From: Ziziphus jujuba
Lineage: Eukaryota; Streptophyta; Magnoliopsida; Rosales; Rhamnaceae
Length of the DNA: 64,000 bases
Direction of reading: 5' to 3'
NCBI RefSeq assembly: GCF_031755915.1
Contig: NC_083379.1
Span: 40,122,001-40,186,000, forward strand
Part shown: in pieces, positions 22,396 to 34,506 of the stretch
Position numbering within the stretch: position 1 is the first letter of the stretch
Layout of the letters: each line of letters opens with the position of its first letter
Notes under the pieces: generated by a model
The model's database searches: none
Seen by the model: only the letters and a program-made list of their open reading frames with translations
What the model was told of the DNA's origin: nothing
Made by a program: the position numbers and the translations under genes

Positions 22396-23431
22396 TGTTG
22401 AAGTGTGGCAATTTTGCCACTTGATGGTGCATGTCACCGGCTAGCATGCACACCTTGGTATCAAATCATTTCCTTTTATGAGTTTATATTTTTTTTTGTA
22501 TGTTTTAATTTATGCAAGGTATATTTTGATAATGTTTTGTGCCTAAGTTATGTATGCAAAAGTATAGGCAAAATTATGCACAAAAGAGTAGGAATGTTAT
22601 GCTTGAAATGCCTATGGTGCTGGATTCATAATTTCCAGCAACATAGTTCTACTATTTATCTTATATCTCAGGTTTCAAATGGAGTTTTGGGCTGAAATTT
22701 TGAGGGATGTCTACAGACATATATAGAAGACTATGGTTCAAATTTCAGGTCCAAATGACATGGGAAAGTCCATTTTCTATTCCAAACAGATTGCTGTATC
22801 TGATGGGCCCAGTATGCAGAGTATGGGTCAGCTTTGGAGCTGTTTGGCCCATGATCCGGTTCCAGAACATTCCTAGCTCTTGGAACAATATTTATTGATG
22901 ACCAAGGATGCTTAAAACCAAGTTTCATAGGCAGATACAAAGGGAAACTAAGTAGGTGAAGCTAGTTTGGTTGTTTACCCAAACTAGTTAAACAATAGGA
23001 ACTTAGTTCAAACCATGTGCCACTTTTTACTATATTTGGAATAGACATGTTGCAGCTGGTTTTTGACTCTTTTGTGTATGAAAAGTTAGGTGTTGACCAT
23101 TTTACTTTTTAAATTTCAAATACTTTACTCATTTTGTAAGCTCACATGCTTGGCATGTGTGAACTAGTTGTAATTTCAAGCTTATATTGTAAAATGAATG
23201 AAATGGCTACACATCTAAGCCTCATTTTTCAAAAGCAACGTGGTCCCCTTCTTCTTATCTCTTCTTCAACACCTTAGAACACTCTAGGAATCCTAAAAAC
23301 CAGAAAACACCATAACCAAAACCTAAAAACACAACTCACACACAACCATTCCCAAGAGCATCACCAAAAGCTTGCTTGTTGCTAACACTTCAAGCTAGCT
23401 TGCTCTTGGTCATAACATTCTCACCCCAACA
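22396..23431 (+). repeat. Copia 5' LTR
   Basis: TGTTGAAGTGTGGC to CACCCCAACA, 1036 bp. By eye it differs from the 3' copy at about eight bases and one T-run length. Confidence 0.93.
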
Positions 23432-23434
23432 AAG

Positions 23435-23446
23435 TGGTATCAGAGC
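23435..23446 (+). promoter_or_regulatory. Copia primer binding site
   Basis: TGGTATCAGAGC, complementary to the 3' end of plant initiator methionine tRNA, lies three bases after the LTR end (23431). Confidence 0.9.
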
Positions 23447-23565
23447 TAGGCATATTTTTGTGAGATTTGTGAGGTTTTTGGGCTGGTTCGTTCCTTGAGA
23501 GTGAAGAGATACTTGAAATCACAAATATATTTTCATATTCCTTCATACTAGAAAGCAACATTCAC

Positions 23566-26500
23566 ATGGCTTCTTCAAGTTTTTCAACTCCTTCTCCTCC
23601 TATCTTCAATGGGGAGAACTACAACATTTGGAGTATCAAGATGCAAGCCTACTTGAAGGCTTATGGTCTTTGGGAGGTCACCATAAATCCCCAAGAACCC
23701 GAGCCTTTGAGACAAGGGGCAACGGTCAACCAAATCAAGCACCATGAGGAGGAATTGGCTAAAGGTTTCAAGGCTCTCACCGCCATTCATTCTTGTATTA
23801 GTGATACCATTTTCACAAGGATAATGGCATGTGAGAGTGCCAAAGAAGCTTGGGACAAACTTCAAGATGAGTTCCAAGGGAGTGCAAGGACAAGGCAAAT
23901 GCAAATCCTTAACCTAAGGAGGGAGTTTGAGACCATCAAGATGAAAGACAAAGAAACGGTTAAGGAGTTCACCACAAGGCTTCTTAATGTGGTGAATCAA
24001 ATTAGGGTGCTAGGTGAAAGATTAAGTGACCAAAGGATTGTGGAGAAGGTGTTGGTCTCCTTGCCCAAGAGGTTTGAAGCTAAGATATCTTCATTGGAGG
24101 AGTCAAGGAACCTAAATGAAATTTCCTTGACTGAGTTGGTGAATGCCTTGCAAGCTACGGAGCAAAGGAGGAGGATTAGACATGAAGAATCAATGGAGGC
24201 TGCATTTGTGTCTAAACAACATCAAAAGACACAAAATCAAAAGAAGAACAAGTTTAAGGTCATAAAGGAGAAAGGTGAAACTAGCAAACCCGAGAGGAAG
24301 TCCTATGAACCTTGTCACCATTGCAAGAAGAAAGGTCATCATCCAAGAAGGTGTTGGTGGAGTCCGGATGCATTTTGCCATAAATGCCAACAAAAGGGTC
24401 ATGTGGAGAGAGTATGTAAGGCAAACAAGAAAGATAAGCAACAAGCAAATGTTGCTAAACATAATGCAAGTGATAGTGAATCCGAAGAGTTGTTTGTTGC
24501 TACTTGTTTTAGTAGCATCAAGAATGATGAAGGATGGATCATTGATAGTGGAGCAACACACCATATGTCTCACAAGCATGAGTGGTTCACAAACTTGGAT
24601 AGGAGCAGCCACAACAAAGTCAAAATTGGAAATGGAGCCTTGATGGAAGTGAAAGGCAAAGGAGATGTGGTGATACACACCACCAAAGGTATCAAAACTA
24701 TCCATGATGTTCTCTATGTACCTTCTTTATGTGAGAACTTACTTAGTGTAGGTCAAATGCTTGAGAACAAATATGCATTACACTTCTCAAACATGACATG
24801 CACTATAGTTGATCCACATGGAAATGAATTAATGTGTGTTGGAATGAAGAACAAGAATTTTAGGTTGAATATGGATGAAAATGGTGCATCGGTTGCATTG
24901 AACACCAAAGTTGAGAACACCTCTCAACTTTGGCATAAAAGACTAGGCCATACTAGCTTTAAGTCATTGGTAGGCACACATGAACTTGTTAGAGACATGC
25001 CATTGGTGGAGAAGCAAGAACATGTGTGTGAAGTGTGTCAAAAAGGAAAGCATACTAGGCTAGCATTTCAATCTTGTTCTTGGAGATCAAAGGAGAAGTT
25101 AGGACTTATACATTCGGATATTTGTGGTCCTATGAGTGTTCCATCCTTAAATGGCAGCAAGTATTTCATAACTTTCATTGATGATTACTCAAGAATGTGT
25201 TGGGTGTATTTCCTTGAAAGAAAATCACAAGCTTTGGAGAAGTTTGTAGAATTTATGAAGTTAGTGCAAAATCAATCCGGTTGCACTATAAAGGTGTTAA
25301 GGACGGACAATGGTGGGGAATACACAAGTGAGGCTTTCAAACAACTTTGTAAGGATCATGGTATAGTTCATCAATTCACTACACCATACACACCACAACA
25401 AAATGGTGTATGTGAAAGGAAGAACCGTACCATCATGGAGATGGCTAGATGTTTGTTGTTTGAAAGTGGCTTGCCAAAGAAGTTTTGGGCCGAAGGAGTT
25501 AATACATCTATCTACATCCAAAATAGGCTTTACTCCAAGTCTTTGAGGAGTAAAACCCCATTTGAGCTTTGGTTTGGATATAAGCCTTCTCTTGATCATC
25601 TAAGGGTATTTGGAAGCATTTGTTACATCCTAGTACCAAAAGAGAAGAGAGGAAAGCTTGATGAAAGGTCACAAGTTGGTGTCTTGGTTGGCTATAGTGA
25701 TGTGACCAAGGGATATAGAGTGTATAACTTGGAAACCAAGAAACTTGTGATAAGTAGAGATGTGAAAGTTGATGAGGAAGCTAAATGGGTTTGTAGTAAG
25801 GAGGAGTTGGCTAGTATGGATGAAGACAATCGGCTTGAAGCTCATGATAATGATGAGGAACAAGGAAATGATGAAGGTGCTGCCCATGATGATGAATATG
25901 ATGAGAATGAGCTAGAAATCTCCATAGGGCCTGATTTGGAGATTGGTGATGGTGTGAGAGGCACAAGACCTCTTAATGAGATTTATGAAAGGTGTAATGT
26001 GGCATTGAGTGATCCAATCAATGTCCATGAGGCTATGGCAAGAAAAGAGTGGAGACAAGCCATGCAAGATGAAATCGATGTGATAAACAAGAATGACACT
26101 TGGAGCTTGGTAACAAAACCGAAGGGAAAGAATGCTATTGGGGTGAAGTGGATCTTTAGGACCAAGTACAATCCGGATGGGTCCATAAATAAGCACAAGG
26201 CAAGGCTTGTTGTCAAAGGATATGCACAACAAGCCGGTGTGGATTATGGAGAGACTTTTGCACCGGTTGCAAGGATGGAAACCATAAGACTTCTTCTTGC
26301 AATTTCGGCACAAAAGCCTTGGAAAGTATATTACCTTGATGTGAAGTCAGCCTTCTTGAATGGAATATTGAAGGAGGAGGTCTATGTTGTGCAACCCAAA
26401 GGGTTTGTGAAGAAAGGAAGTGAAGAGAAGGTATACAAGCTACACAAGGCCTTGTATGGCCTTAAACAAGCTCCTAGGGCATGGTATGCCAAGATAGATG

Positions 26501-27552
26501 GTTTTTTGACAAAGCATGGATTTAGGAGGAGTCCTAATGAGCCTACATTGTATATTAGGACTCATGGTTGCATGGTGTTGGTGTCTCTTTATGTTGATGA
26601 CCTTCTAGTGACCGGTGGTAATGAGAAAGAAGTGAGCAATTTCAAAAGTGAGCTAGAATTGAACTTTGAGATGTCTAGCCTTGGAGAGATGAAATACTTT
26701 CTTGGAATTGAAGTTGTCCAATCATCCAAGGGCATCTTCATATCTCAAGAAAGCTATGTGAAGGAGTTGCTCAAGAAGTTTGACATGGAAGATTGTAATA
26801 GCGTTGCCACACCTATGAATGAAGGCACCAAGTTGGTGAAGGATGATGATTCTCCAAAGGTAAATCCTTCCATCTATAGAAGTTTAATTGGTAGCCTTTT
26901 ATATGTATGCTCTACTAGACTGGATATCATGTTTAGTGTGGCTGTTTTGTCAAGATTTATGCATAGTCCATCACAAAATCATCTTAGTTGTGCAAAAAGA
27001 ATCCTAAGGTATTTGAAAGGTACTAGTGATTTTGGTATGTGGTACAAGGATGGCATGAATGAAGCTTTGCTTGGTTATAGTGATAGTGATTGGGCTGGTT
27101 CTTTAGATGATAGCAAGAGCACATCGGGCTACATTTACACTCTTGGAAATGGTCCTTTCTCATGGAATTCCAAGAAGCAACAAACCGTTGCACAAAGCAC
27201 CGCGGAAGCCGAGTATATTGCTTGCTCAAGTTGTGCTAATCAAGGTGTTTGGCTTAGGAAATTATTGGAGGACTTGAGCTTGAAGCAAGAGTAAGCCACG
27301 GTGATATTGTGTGACAATACTTCAGCAATAGCAATTGCTCAAAATCCAGTCCAACATGGGAGGACCAAACACATACCTGTCAAGTATCATTCCTTAAGGG
27401 AATTTGAAGCACGTGGTGAAGTGAAGTTGGAGTATGTGACTTCCGAGGAGAACTTGGTGGATATCTTCACCAAGCCATTGGGAAAGAAGAGATTTGAGAT
27501 ATTTAGAGGACTTCTCAATGTCTCATACAAAATTGCCAAGGAGGAGTGTTGA
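23566..27552 (+). pseudogene. Copia gag-pol polyprotein with one premature stop
   Basis: One frame encodes the whole polyprotein. Order by residue: UBN2 gag (about 40-200), two CCHC zinc knuckles (CHHCKKKGHHPRRC near 250 and CHKCQQKGHVERVC near 272), aspartic protease (DSGATHHM near 326), GAG-pre-integrase with HKRLGHTS and CEVCQKGK (457-492), integrase core (HSDICGP near 515, TDNGGEY near 580, VCERKNR), reverse transcriptase (FAPVARMET near 898, catalytic YVDD near 1009) and RNase H (YSDSDWAG near 1171). A TAA at 27292-27294 cuts RNase H; the same frame then continues through TKHIPVKYHSLRE and LVDIFTKPLG to a TGA at 27550-27552, which lies in the first bases of the 3' LTR. Apart from that one stop the frame is clean. 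The gene would need suppression of the stop or help from another copy to be active. Confidence 0.92.
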
Positions 27553-28583
27553 AGTGTGGCAATTTTGCCACTTGATGGTGCATGTCACCGGCTAGCATGC
27601 ACACCTTGGTATCAAATCATTTCCTTTTATGAGTTTATATTTTTTTTTTGTATGTTTTAATTTATGCAAGGTATATTTTGATAATGTTTTGTGCCTAAGT
27701 TATGTATGCAAAAGTATAGGCAAAATTATGCACAAAAGAGTAGGAATGTTATGCTTGAAATGCCTATGGTGCTGGATTCATAATTTCCAGCAACATAGTT
27801 CTACTATTTATCTTATATCTCAGGTTTCAAATGGCGTTTTGGGCTGAAATTTTGAGGGATGTCTACAGACATATATAGAAGACTATGGTTCAAATTTCAG
27901 GTCCAAATGACATGGGAAAGTCCATTTTCTATTCCAAACAGATTGTTGTATCTGATGGGCCCAGTATGCAGAGTATGGGTCAGATTTGGAGCTGTTTGGC
28001 CCATGATCCGGTTCCAAAACATTCCTAGCTCTTGGAACAATATTTATTGATGACCAAGGATGCTTCAAACCAAGTTTCATAGGCAGATACAAAGGGAAAC
28101 TAAGTAGGTGAAGCTAGTTTGGTTGTTTACCCAAACTAGTTAAACAATAGGAACTTAGTTCAAACCATGTGCCACTTTTTACTATATTTGGAATAGACAT
28201 GTTGCAGCTGGTTTTTGACTCTTTTGTGTATGAAAAGTTAGGTGTTGACCATTTTACTTTTTAAATTTCAAATACTTTACTCATTTTGTAAGCTCACATG
28301 CTTGGCATGTGTGAACTAGTTGTAATTTCAAGCTTATATTGTAAAATGAATGAAATGGCTACACATCTAAGCCTCATTTTTCAAAAGCAACGTGGTCCCC
28401 TTCTTCGTATCTCTTCTTCAACACCTTAGAACACTCTAGGAACCCTAAAAACCAGAAAACACCATAACCAAAACCTAAAAACACAACTCACACACAACCA
28501 TTCCCAAGAGCATCACCAAAAGCTTGCTTGTTGCTAACACTTCAAGCTAGCTTGCTCTTGGTCATAACCTTCTCACCCCAACA
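27547..28583 (+). repeat. Copia 3' LTR
   Basis: 1037 bp, the partner of 22396-23431, followed by the target duplication TACGG at 28584-28588. Open frames within it are mirrored in the 5' LTR and are not genes. Confidence 0.93.
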
Positions 28584-28588
28584 TACGG

Positions 28589-30543
28589 TACCACCACTTG
28601 TAGCACCAATAGCCACCGTTGGCGCTAAAGATGCGTCCAAAGCTAAGGAGCATTCTAGTGGCCCTCCAGATGCTAATTTCAGGGTATGCAATGGTTACTT
28701 GCACGCAAATTTGTATTTCATATGTTGTACTAATATACGTTGACTTATGTTTTGGATATTGATATTGATTAGCTTGCTTGCTTGGAGGAAAAAATTGATG
28801 AATTATATAAAGAGATGGCATCGTTAAGGAAGATGCTTAGTTCTGTTATTGACCAACAAAAGCATCAGGTATCATTTAGATAACTTAGTATACTTTAGTG
28901 TTTAAGCATTATTAAATTATATATTGTAATTTAGCAATTATTTGTTGTTAGGGTTTGGGAACTGCAAAATAACCATTGTGTTTTGCAGGCCGAACATCAT
29001 ATGCACAGCCATTCACCATCAACTTCGATGCGACCATCATCCCCTGTGGCACTGTCATTTGGAGAACAAGCCGAAGAATTTGATGCACCCATAGACGGTT
29101 CCAATGGTAGGAAGGAGGATGATGATTGTACTACATCGTTTGAGCCTATCGTACCTGGAGGAACCTATGTGGAGGATTCCTGGGCTTTGGTGCCATATCA
29201 GCCTTTGCATTTGGGGTGGGATATCGGTGCTTCAGCTGACAGTCCACATCATGACCAATCAGCTGAGATTGAGGTTGAAGATTGGACGCATAACATTGGT
29301 GATACAAGCCAATTCGGTAGAGTTTACCACTAGTCACATCACGTCATCTCTCCTTACACCGACCCGTGTAAGAAGAAGGTCAAATTTAATCTTAATCGAC
29401 ATATTGATGCATCGAAGGAGAGGGCGTTCGATGAGTGGTATAGGGTGGCACCGAAGGAAGCAACCGTGTGTACATCTTATATGACGGTGGGGAAAAAAAT
29501 TTTTGCTGAGCTACTTACCTCTGAAGGATGGTTGACTTCCGATGTAAGTTATATACTTTATTTTCATGTAAAATCATTGTGTTCCTACATTTGGAATGAT
29601 GTTTTATTTATCACCTCGCACTTGTTATTTATTTCCTTTAATGTGGTTTTGCAGCATATTGACACTATTTTGTATTTCATACGAAAAAGGCGGTTTGAGA
29701 ATGAGAAGATGTTCACCCACACTTGTGCCATATTAGATGTGTTATTTTGGGTAAGATGATGGGATGTTACTACATTGCTTAATGTTATATTGATGACATT
29801 TTATATTGTATCTATTTCATTATTTGGCAGTCATCCATCAAATGGCGTTATCCCATATGGGGGGCATCTCCTAGCACATATTTATGTGATGCGACCCTTC
29901 ATAGCTATGTGCGTGGGAAGTCACATAAACCTAGCGTTCTATGGCGGAGATGTGATTATGTAAGTCCCTACATATATTTAAAAAAATTCTCACTAAGTTT
30001 CCCATTTTGTGGATAATGAGGTTATGTCCTAATTTGCAGGTTTACATCCCTGTCAACAATGGAGGCGACCATTGGTTGGCAACATGTGTGGACTTGAAGG
30101 CCCGACATATTGATTTATACGATCCAAATATGAGAAATAAATATGTCCAGAATAAAGAGTTGAACAATGCAGAATGCCTTATGTATATGCTGCCTTACCT
30201 ATTGAGGGATGGGGGATATTACGAGAAGAATCCGGACGTGCCTCCCACTTTAGAGCCATTCACGATGACCATGATCAAAGATGCACCCCGCCAAGATAAT
30301 GGGTATGAATGTGTTGTCATTTCAAACCACTTCTATTGCTGCTGTTTTATTATGGTTACGTGTGGAAATACACGTGGTTGGTTTTCATTAATGCTATTCT
30401 GCAGGGGTGATTGTGGCGTCTATGCTTTGAAATTTATTGAATACAAGAGCAATGAGGAGAATCTTTCATTTGGCCCAGAAGACATTAGGCTTTTTAGAAA
30501 AAAATATGCTGTTGATTTGTACTTTAATAAACTTTCAATGTAG
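28589..30543 (+). pseudogene. MULE-borne DUF1985/Ulp1 gene, 3' half with Ulp1 peptidase domain
   Basis: After the copia insertion, exon 4 resumes (to 28683). Exon 5 (28773-28868) encodes a short coiled-coil-like helix (LEEKIDELYKEMASLRKML). Exon 6 (28989-29543) is acidic and histidine-rich, with a frameshift near 29330. Exons 7 (29655-29750), 8 (29831-29959), 9 (30040-30302) and 10 (30405-30543) have good GT/AG borders and no stops. They form a C48 (Ulp1/SENP) cysteine peptidase domain with catalytic histidine in GGDHWLA, aspartate in LYDPN, the oxyanion glutamine in PRQDN and cysteine in GGDCGVYALKF; the last motif is completed across the exon 9/10 junction. Ulp1 peptidases process SUMO, but the substrate of transposon-borne versions is not known. 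The peptidase end is better preserved than the DUF1985 half. Confidence 0.8.
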
Positions 30544-30649
30544 ATCATATGTTTAATGTTATGACACCCTATACTAATGTTATCTTAATATGCTGAACCT
30601 AGCTTTAGTAATGATAACCATTGACAAAAAAAAAAAAAAAAAAAGAGAA

Positions 30650-32950
30650 AAGAAGACCCTTGGTTGTGATAAAAATTAAAGCAAAGATGATTACCGATGG
30701 TGCATCGATAATTCCCGATTCACCATCGGTAATTGCCGATACGCTTTCGGTAATATCAATTCACCTTTTTTTAAACTCCAAATACTTAGCTAATGGGTGT
30801 TTCCGGCAACAACATGCAAATTATACATTCATCAATGCCCCCAAACAGAAAAACCCCAAATGTTCCGAAAACGTTCTCCAATTGGCAAAAATATTTAATT
30901 ACCATAGGTTTCATCGGTAATTACTAAAACTCCAATGGTAATCACATTTTTCCAATGTTATGGCCCCCACAAGTCCCCTAATGTGTGTTAAATGCAAGAA
31001 CATGCAAAATATGGATGCATACATGATCGTAAGGAGAGAAAACCCCAAAATCTCTGAAAAAGTTCTCAAATTGGAAAAAAAAATACGATTACTGAAGACC
31101 TTCGGTAATTACCGTAGACCTTTGGTAACCAACTTATACTCGCTGGAAAAATTACCACGGGTTTCATCGGTAATTACTGAAACCACAATGGTTATCACAT
31201 TTGACCAATTTTTGGGCCCTACAAGTGTCATAATGTGTGTTAAATGCAAACACATGCAAAATATGGATTCTTAAATGATCCTAAGGAGAGAAAACCCCAA
31301 AAGTTCAGAAAAAGTTCTCAAATTAGCAAACTAAATATGATTACTGTAGACATTCGGTAATTACCGATGAAACCTACGGTAAGCAATTTATACTCTTTGG
31401 AAAAATTACCGTAGGTTTCATCGGTATTTACCGAAACCCCCATGATAATCACATTTTACCAATTTTTTGGGCCCCATAAGTCCCCTAACGCATGTTAAAT
31501 GCAAGAACATGCAAAATATGGATTCTTAAATGATCCTAATGAGAGAAAAACCCAAAATTTCGGAAAAAGTTCTCAAATTGGAAAAATGAATATGATTACT
31601 GTAGACATTCGATAATTACCGATGAAACCTACGGTAATCAATTTATACTCTCTGGAAAAATTATCGTAGATTTCATCGGTAATTACCCAAACCATTATGG
31701 TAATCACATTTTACCAATTTTTTGCCCCCACAAGTCCCCTAATGTGTGTTAAATGGAAAAAAAATGTAAAATATATATTCTTAAATGATCCTAAGGAGAG
31801 AAAACCCCAAAATATCTGAAAACGTTCTCGAGTTGGAAAAAAAATTTGTTAACTATAGACCGTCGGTAATTACCAATGAAACCTACGGTAATCAATTTAT
31901 ACCTTCTGTAAAAATTACCATAGTTTTCATCGGTATTATCGAAACCCCTATGGTAATCACATTTTACAAATTTTTTTGGCCCCCACAAGTATCCTAATGT
32001 GTGTTAAATGTGAAAACATGCAAATTTTACATTCTTCAATGATCCTAAGTAGAAAAAACTCAGCAGTTTGGAAAATTTTGACACTCTGATAACGTTTTCC
32101 GATCTTTTGGGGTTTTTTCTCCTTATGATCAATGAAGAATCCATATTTTGCATGTTGTTCCATTTAACACACATTAGGGAATTTTTGGGGGCCAAAAAAT
32201 TAATAAAACCACATTACCATAGGGGTTTCGATAATTAATGATGAAACCTACGGTAATGTTTCCAGAAAGTATAAAATGATTACCGTAGGTTTCCTTGGTA
32301 ATTACCGACAGTCTACAGCTAACTTTTGTTTGTTCCCAACTCGATAACTTTTTAAGAGATTTTGGGGTTTTCTCTCCTTAGGATCATTTATGAATATATA
32401 TTTTGCATTTTTTTTTTTCCATTTAACACACATTAGGGGACTTGTGAGGACCAAAAATTGATAAAATGTGATTACCATAGGGGTTTCGGTAATTACCAAT
32501 GAAATCTACGGTAATTTTTCCAAAGAGTATAAATTGATTACCGTATGTTTCATCGGTAATTACTGACGGTCTATAGTTAACAATTTTTTTTTCCAACTCG
32601 AGAACTTTTTCTGAACTTTTAGGGTTTTCTCTCCTTAGGATCATTTAAGAATCCATGTTTTGCATGTTTTTGCATTTTACACACGTTAGGGGACTTGTGG
32701 GGCCCAAAAAATTTGTAAAATGTGATTACCATAGGGTTTCGATAATTACCGATGAAATGTACGGTAATTTTTCCAGAGAATATAAATTGATTACCATAGA
32801 TTTCATTGGTAATTACCGAATCTCTACAGTAATCATATTGGGTTTGCCAATTTGAGAACTTTTTTCCAAACTTTTCAGGTTTTCTCTCCTTAGGATCATT
32901 TAAGAATCCATATTTTGCATGTTTTTGCATTTAACACACATTATGGGACT
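30650..32950. repeat. MULE satellite: ~254-bp palindromic units, reversing at 32.08 kb
   Basis: Units repeat at about 253-256 bases; the marker ATGATCCTAA recurs near 31276, 31531, 31785 and 32038. Each unit carries, in order, the block AGGAGAGAAAACCCC, CGGTAATTACCGATGAAACC, TATACTC-GGAAAAATTACC, GGTTTCATCGGTAATTACCG, and CCCACAAGTCCCCTAATG with TGTGTTAAATGCAA. From about 32095 the same blocks run as their reverse complement (CCTTAGGATCAT near 32377, 32633 and 32889). The array continues at 47301 after gypsy element A. The first copy (30660-30960) is diverged. Open frames across the array are translations of the repeat. Confidence 0.88.
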
Positions 32951-32955
32951 TGTGG
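32951..32955 (+). repeat. Gypsy A target duplication, left copy
   Basis: TGTGG here and TGCGG at 47296-47300; the uninterrupted satellite unit elsewhere reads CTTGTGGGGCCC, so the right copy has one substitution. Confidence 0.8.
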
Positions 32956-34088
32956 TGATACGAACCTAGGACGACCTGCTCCTAAACCCGTATTATATTA
33001 GCCCGGATCTTTAATTAAGTTCAAGTTCTAATGGGATGGACCTCAACCCCTAACCAACCTGTGGTTAGAAACCTTGGTATAATGTAGACGCCACAATAGG
33101 GGATGGAAAACCTATTGATAAGTCAAGCTAAAACAACCAATTCTCTAATGGTGTTTTAGGTGTTCTCAAAGAACAAAGAGATAATTAATCTCACAAGTAT
33201 TTTCTCAATCAAATCAAAGTTGTATTATTATTGAAAAATAAGCCTTTAAATAGGCTTTGAAAGAAACAAAATAAACCCTAAAAACCCTAGGAAAAACCGG
33301 CCACACAATGAAGAAGTCTACCTTGGCCGAAACTTTCCTTTTCCTAAACTAATTTGGATTAATTAATTCCTTTATTTTGAATTAGGAATTAATTAATTTA
33401 CAATGAAAATAATAAAATAATAACTTTCCTAAACTTATTTGTCCAGAAAATAAATAAATAAAAACTAAAAAGTAATGGTAGTTTCCTAAAACAAAAAGTA
33501 GAATAAAATTAGGAAACTATAATACTAGCTTTTTGACTAAATTGACTTTGACCAATCTTTGACCAAATTGAGCTCCAAATCAGCTTCAATATGCTTTGTA
33601 GGATGCCAAATAAGCTTATTGTGAAGTTCCTCACGTTGCCCTTGCTTGGAAGTATGAGAAAAGGCTAATACAGTAAAATACAGTAAAGCCAGCAAGGAAT
33701 ACAGCAAATCCGGCCTTTCCTTCTCCTTGTGCGCAAACCACCTTGTTGGTTGGCTTTGAAGCTGCTTTGGCTGGTTTCTATGACTCATCCTCCATATTAA
33801 TTGAACCCATAAGGATGGGGTTCCAATTCATACAACCCGGCCTCCTTATTATCACCAAAAACGTCACCCGACCCTGTTTTGGCTTCTATTGCTTGTATGA
33901 GTAAAACAGGCCTTGGTTCTTTAGATGTGGCCAACCCCTCTTGACTATGACTTATTCCTTGTATAAAGACAGCAAGATTGTCCTTGAACTTTTTGGCTTG
34001 GGCCCTAGTGATCGGTCCCACCTTCATTTGTATTGGGTCAGCACCCCAGCAGGTTGTCGGTCGAGCAGTCTCGGGTGGATTCGCATCA
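32956..34088 (-). repeat. Gypsy A 3' LTR
   Basis: On the plus strand TGATACGAACC to GATTCGCATCA, 1133 bp; the element reads on the minus strand, so this is its 3' LTR. It is preceded (minus strand) by the polypurine tract TCAAGAGGAGGGGAA. By eye there are about ten differences from 46163-47295. The end of the pol frame runs into this LTR. Confidence 0.93.
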
Positions 34089-34504
34089 TTCCCCTCCTCT
34101 TGAAAAGGATTTGTCCTCAAATTGAAGTCATTACCTGCAGCAAAAGGAGATAAATCAGCAACATTAAAGGTGGCACTAACACTATACTCACCCGGTAGAT
34201 CAAGTTTGTAGGCATTGTCGTTTATCCTCTCCAAAACTTGAAAAGGTCCATCACCCCTCGGCATGAGTTTTGATTTCCTTTGTTCGGGGAATCTTTCTTT
34301 CCTTAAATGCAGCCACACCCAATCTCCAGGTTCAAACACCATTGATTTTCGGCCTTGATTAGCCACCCTTGCATATTGCTCGGTCCTCCTCTCAATGTTT
34401 GCTCGGTTCTTCTCATGAATCTGCTTTACAAAATTAGCTTTTTGTTTTCCATCTAGATTAGCACGCTCACTTAAAGGCAAAGGTGTTAAATCTAATGGAG
34501 TCAA
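33797..34504 (-). pseudogene. Gypsy A integrase C-terminal part, separated from pol by element B
   Basis: This frame is the continuation of the pol frame that is interrupted at 40637. It contains the post-core integrase region (FEPGDWVWLHLRKERFP, KLMPRGDGPFQVLE, YSVSATFNVADLSPF) and a tail (GPITRAQAKKFKDNL) that extends about 290 bases into the 3' LTR before its stop at 33797. There is no clear aromatic-cage chromodomain. The frame is collinear with the upstream part across the 5-bp duplication. Confidence 0.88.
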
Positions 34505-34506
34505 AG
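34502..34506 (+). repeat. Gypsy B target duplication, left copy (CAAAG)
   Basis: CAAAG is repeated at 40637-40641, directly after the right LTR of element B. Confidence 0.93.

Larger units (their letters stand above)
22396..28583 (+). mobile_element. Full-length young Ty1/copia retrotransposon
   Basis: A complete 6188-bp element inserted in exon 4 of the MULE Ulp1 gene with TACGG duplicated on both sides. It has two nearly identical LTRs, a methionine-tRNA-type primer site, one long gag-pol frame with a single premature stop, and a polypurine tract (AAGGAGGAG, 27538-27546). The near identity of the LTRs implies a recent insertion. Confidence 0.95.

Noticed and set aside
22405..22940. Open frames duplicated at 27629-28092, looking like a small duplicated gene
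   Set aside because: They are parts of the two LTRs of the copia element.
23435..23446. Possible tRNA genes near the primer sites
   Set aside because: Only the 12-base primer complement is present; no cloverleaf was seen anywhere in the window.
30621..32930. Many open frames of 60-105 codons on both strands, some sharing peptides such as CVKCK and RRENPK
   Set aside because: They are translations of the ~254-bp satellite units and recur because the DNA repeats.
30650..32950. CRISPR-like array
   Set aside because: Units are 254 bp, contiguous and diverged, with no unique spacers, in a plant transposon.
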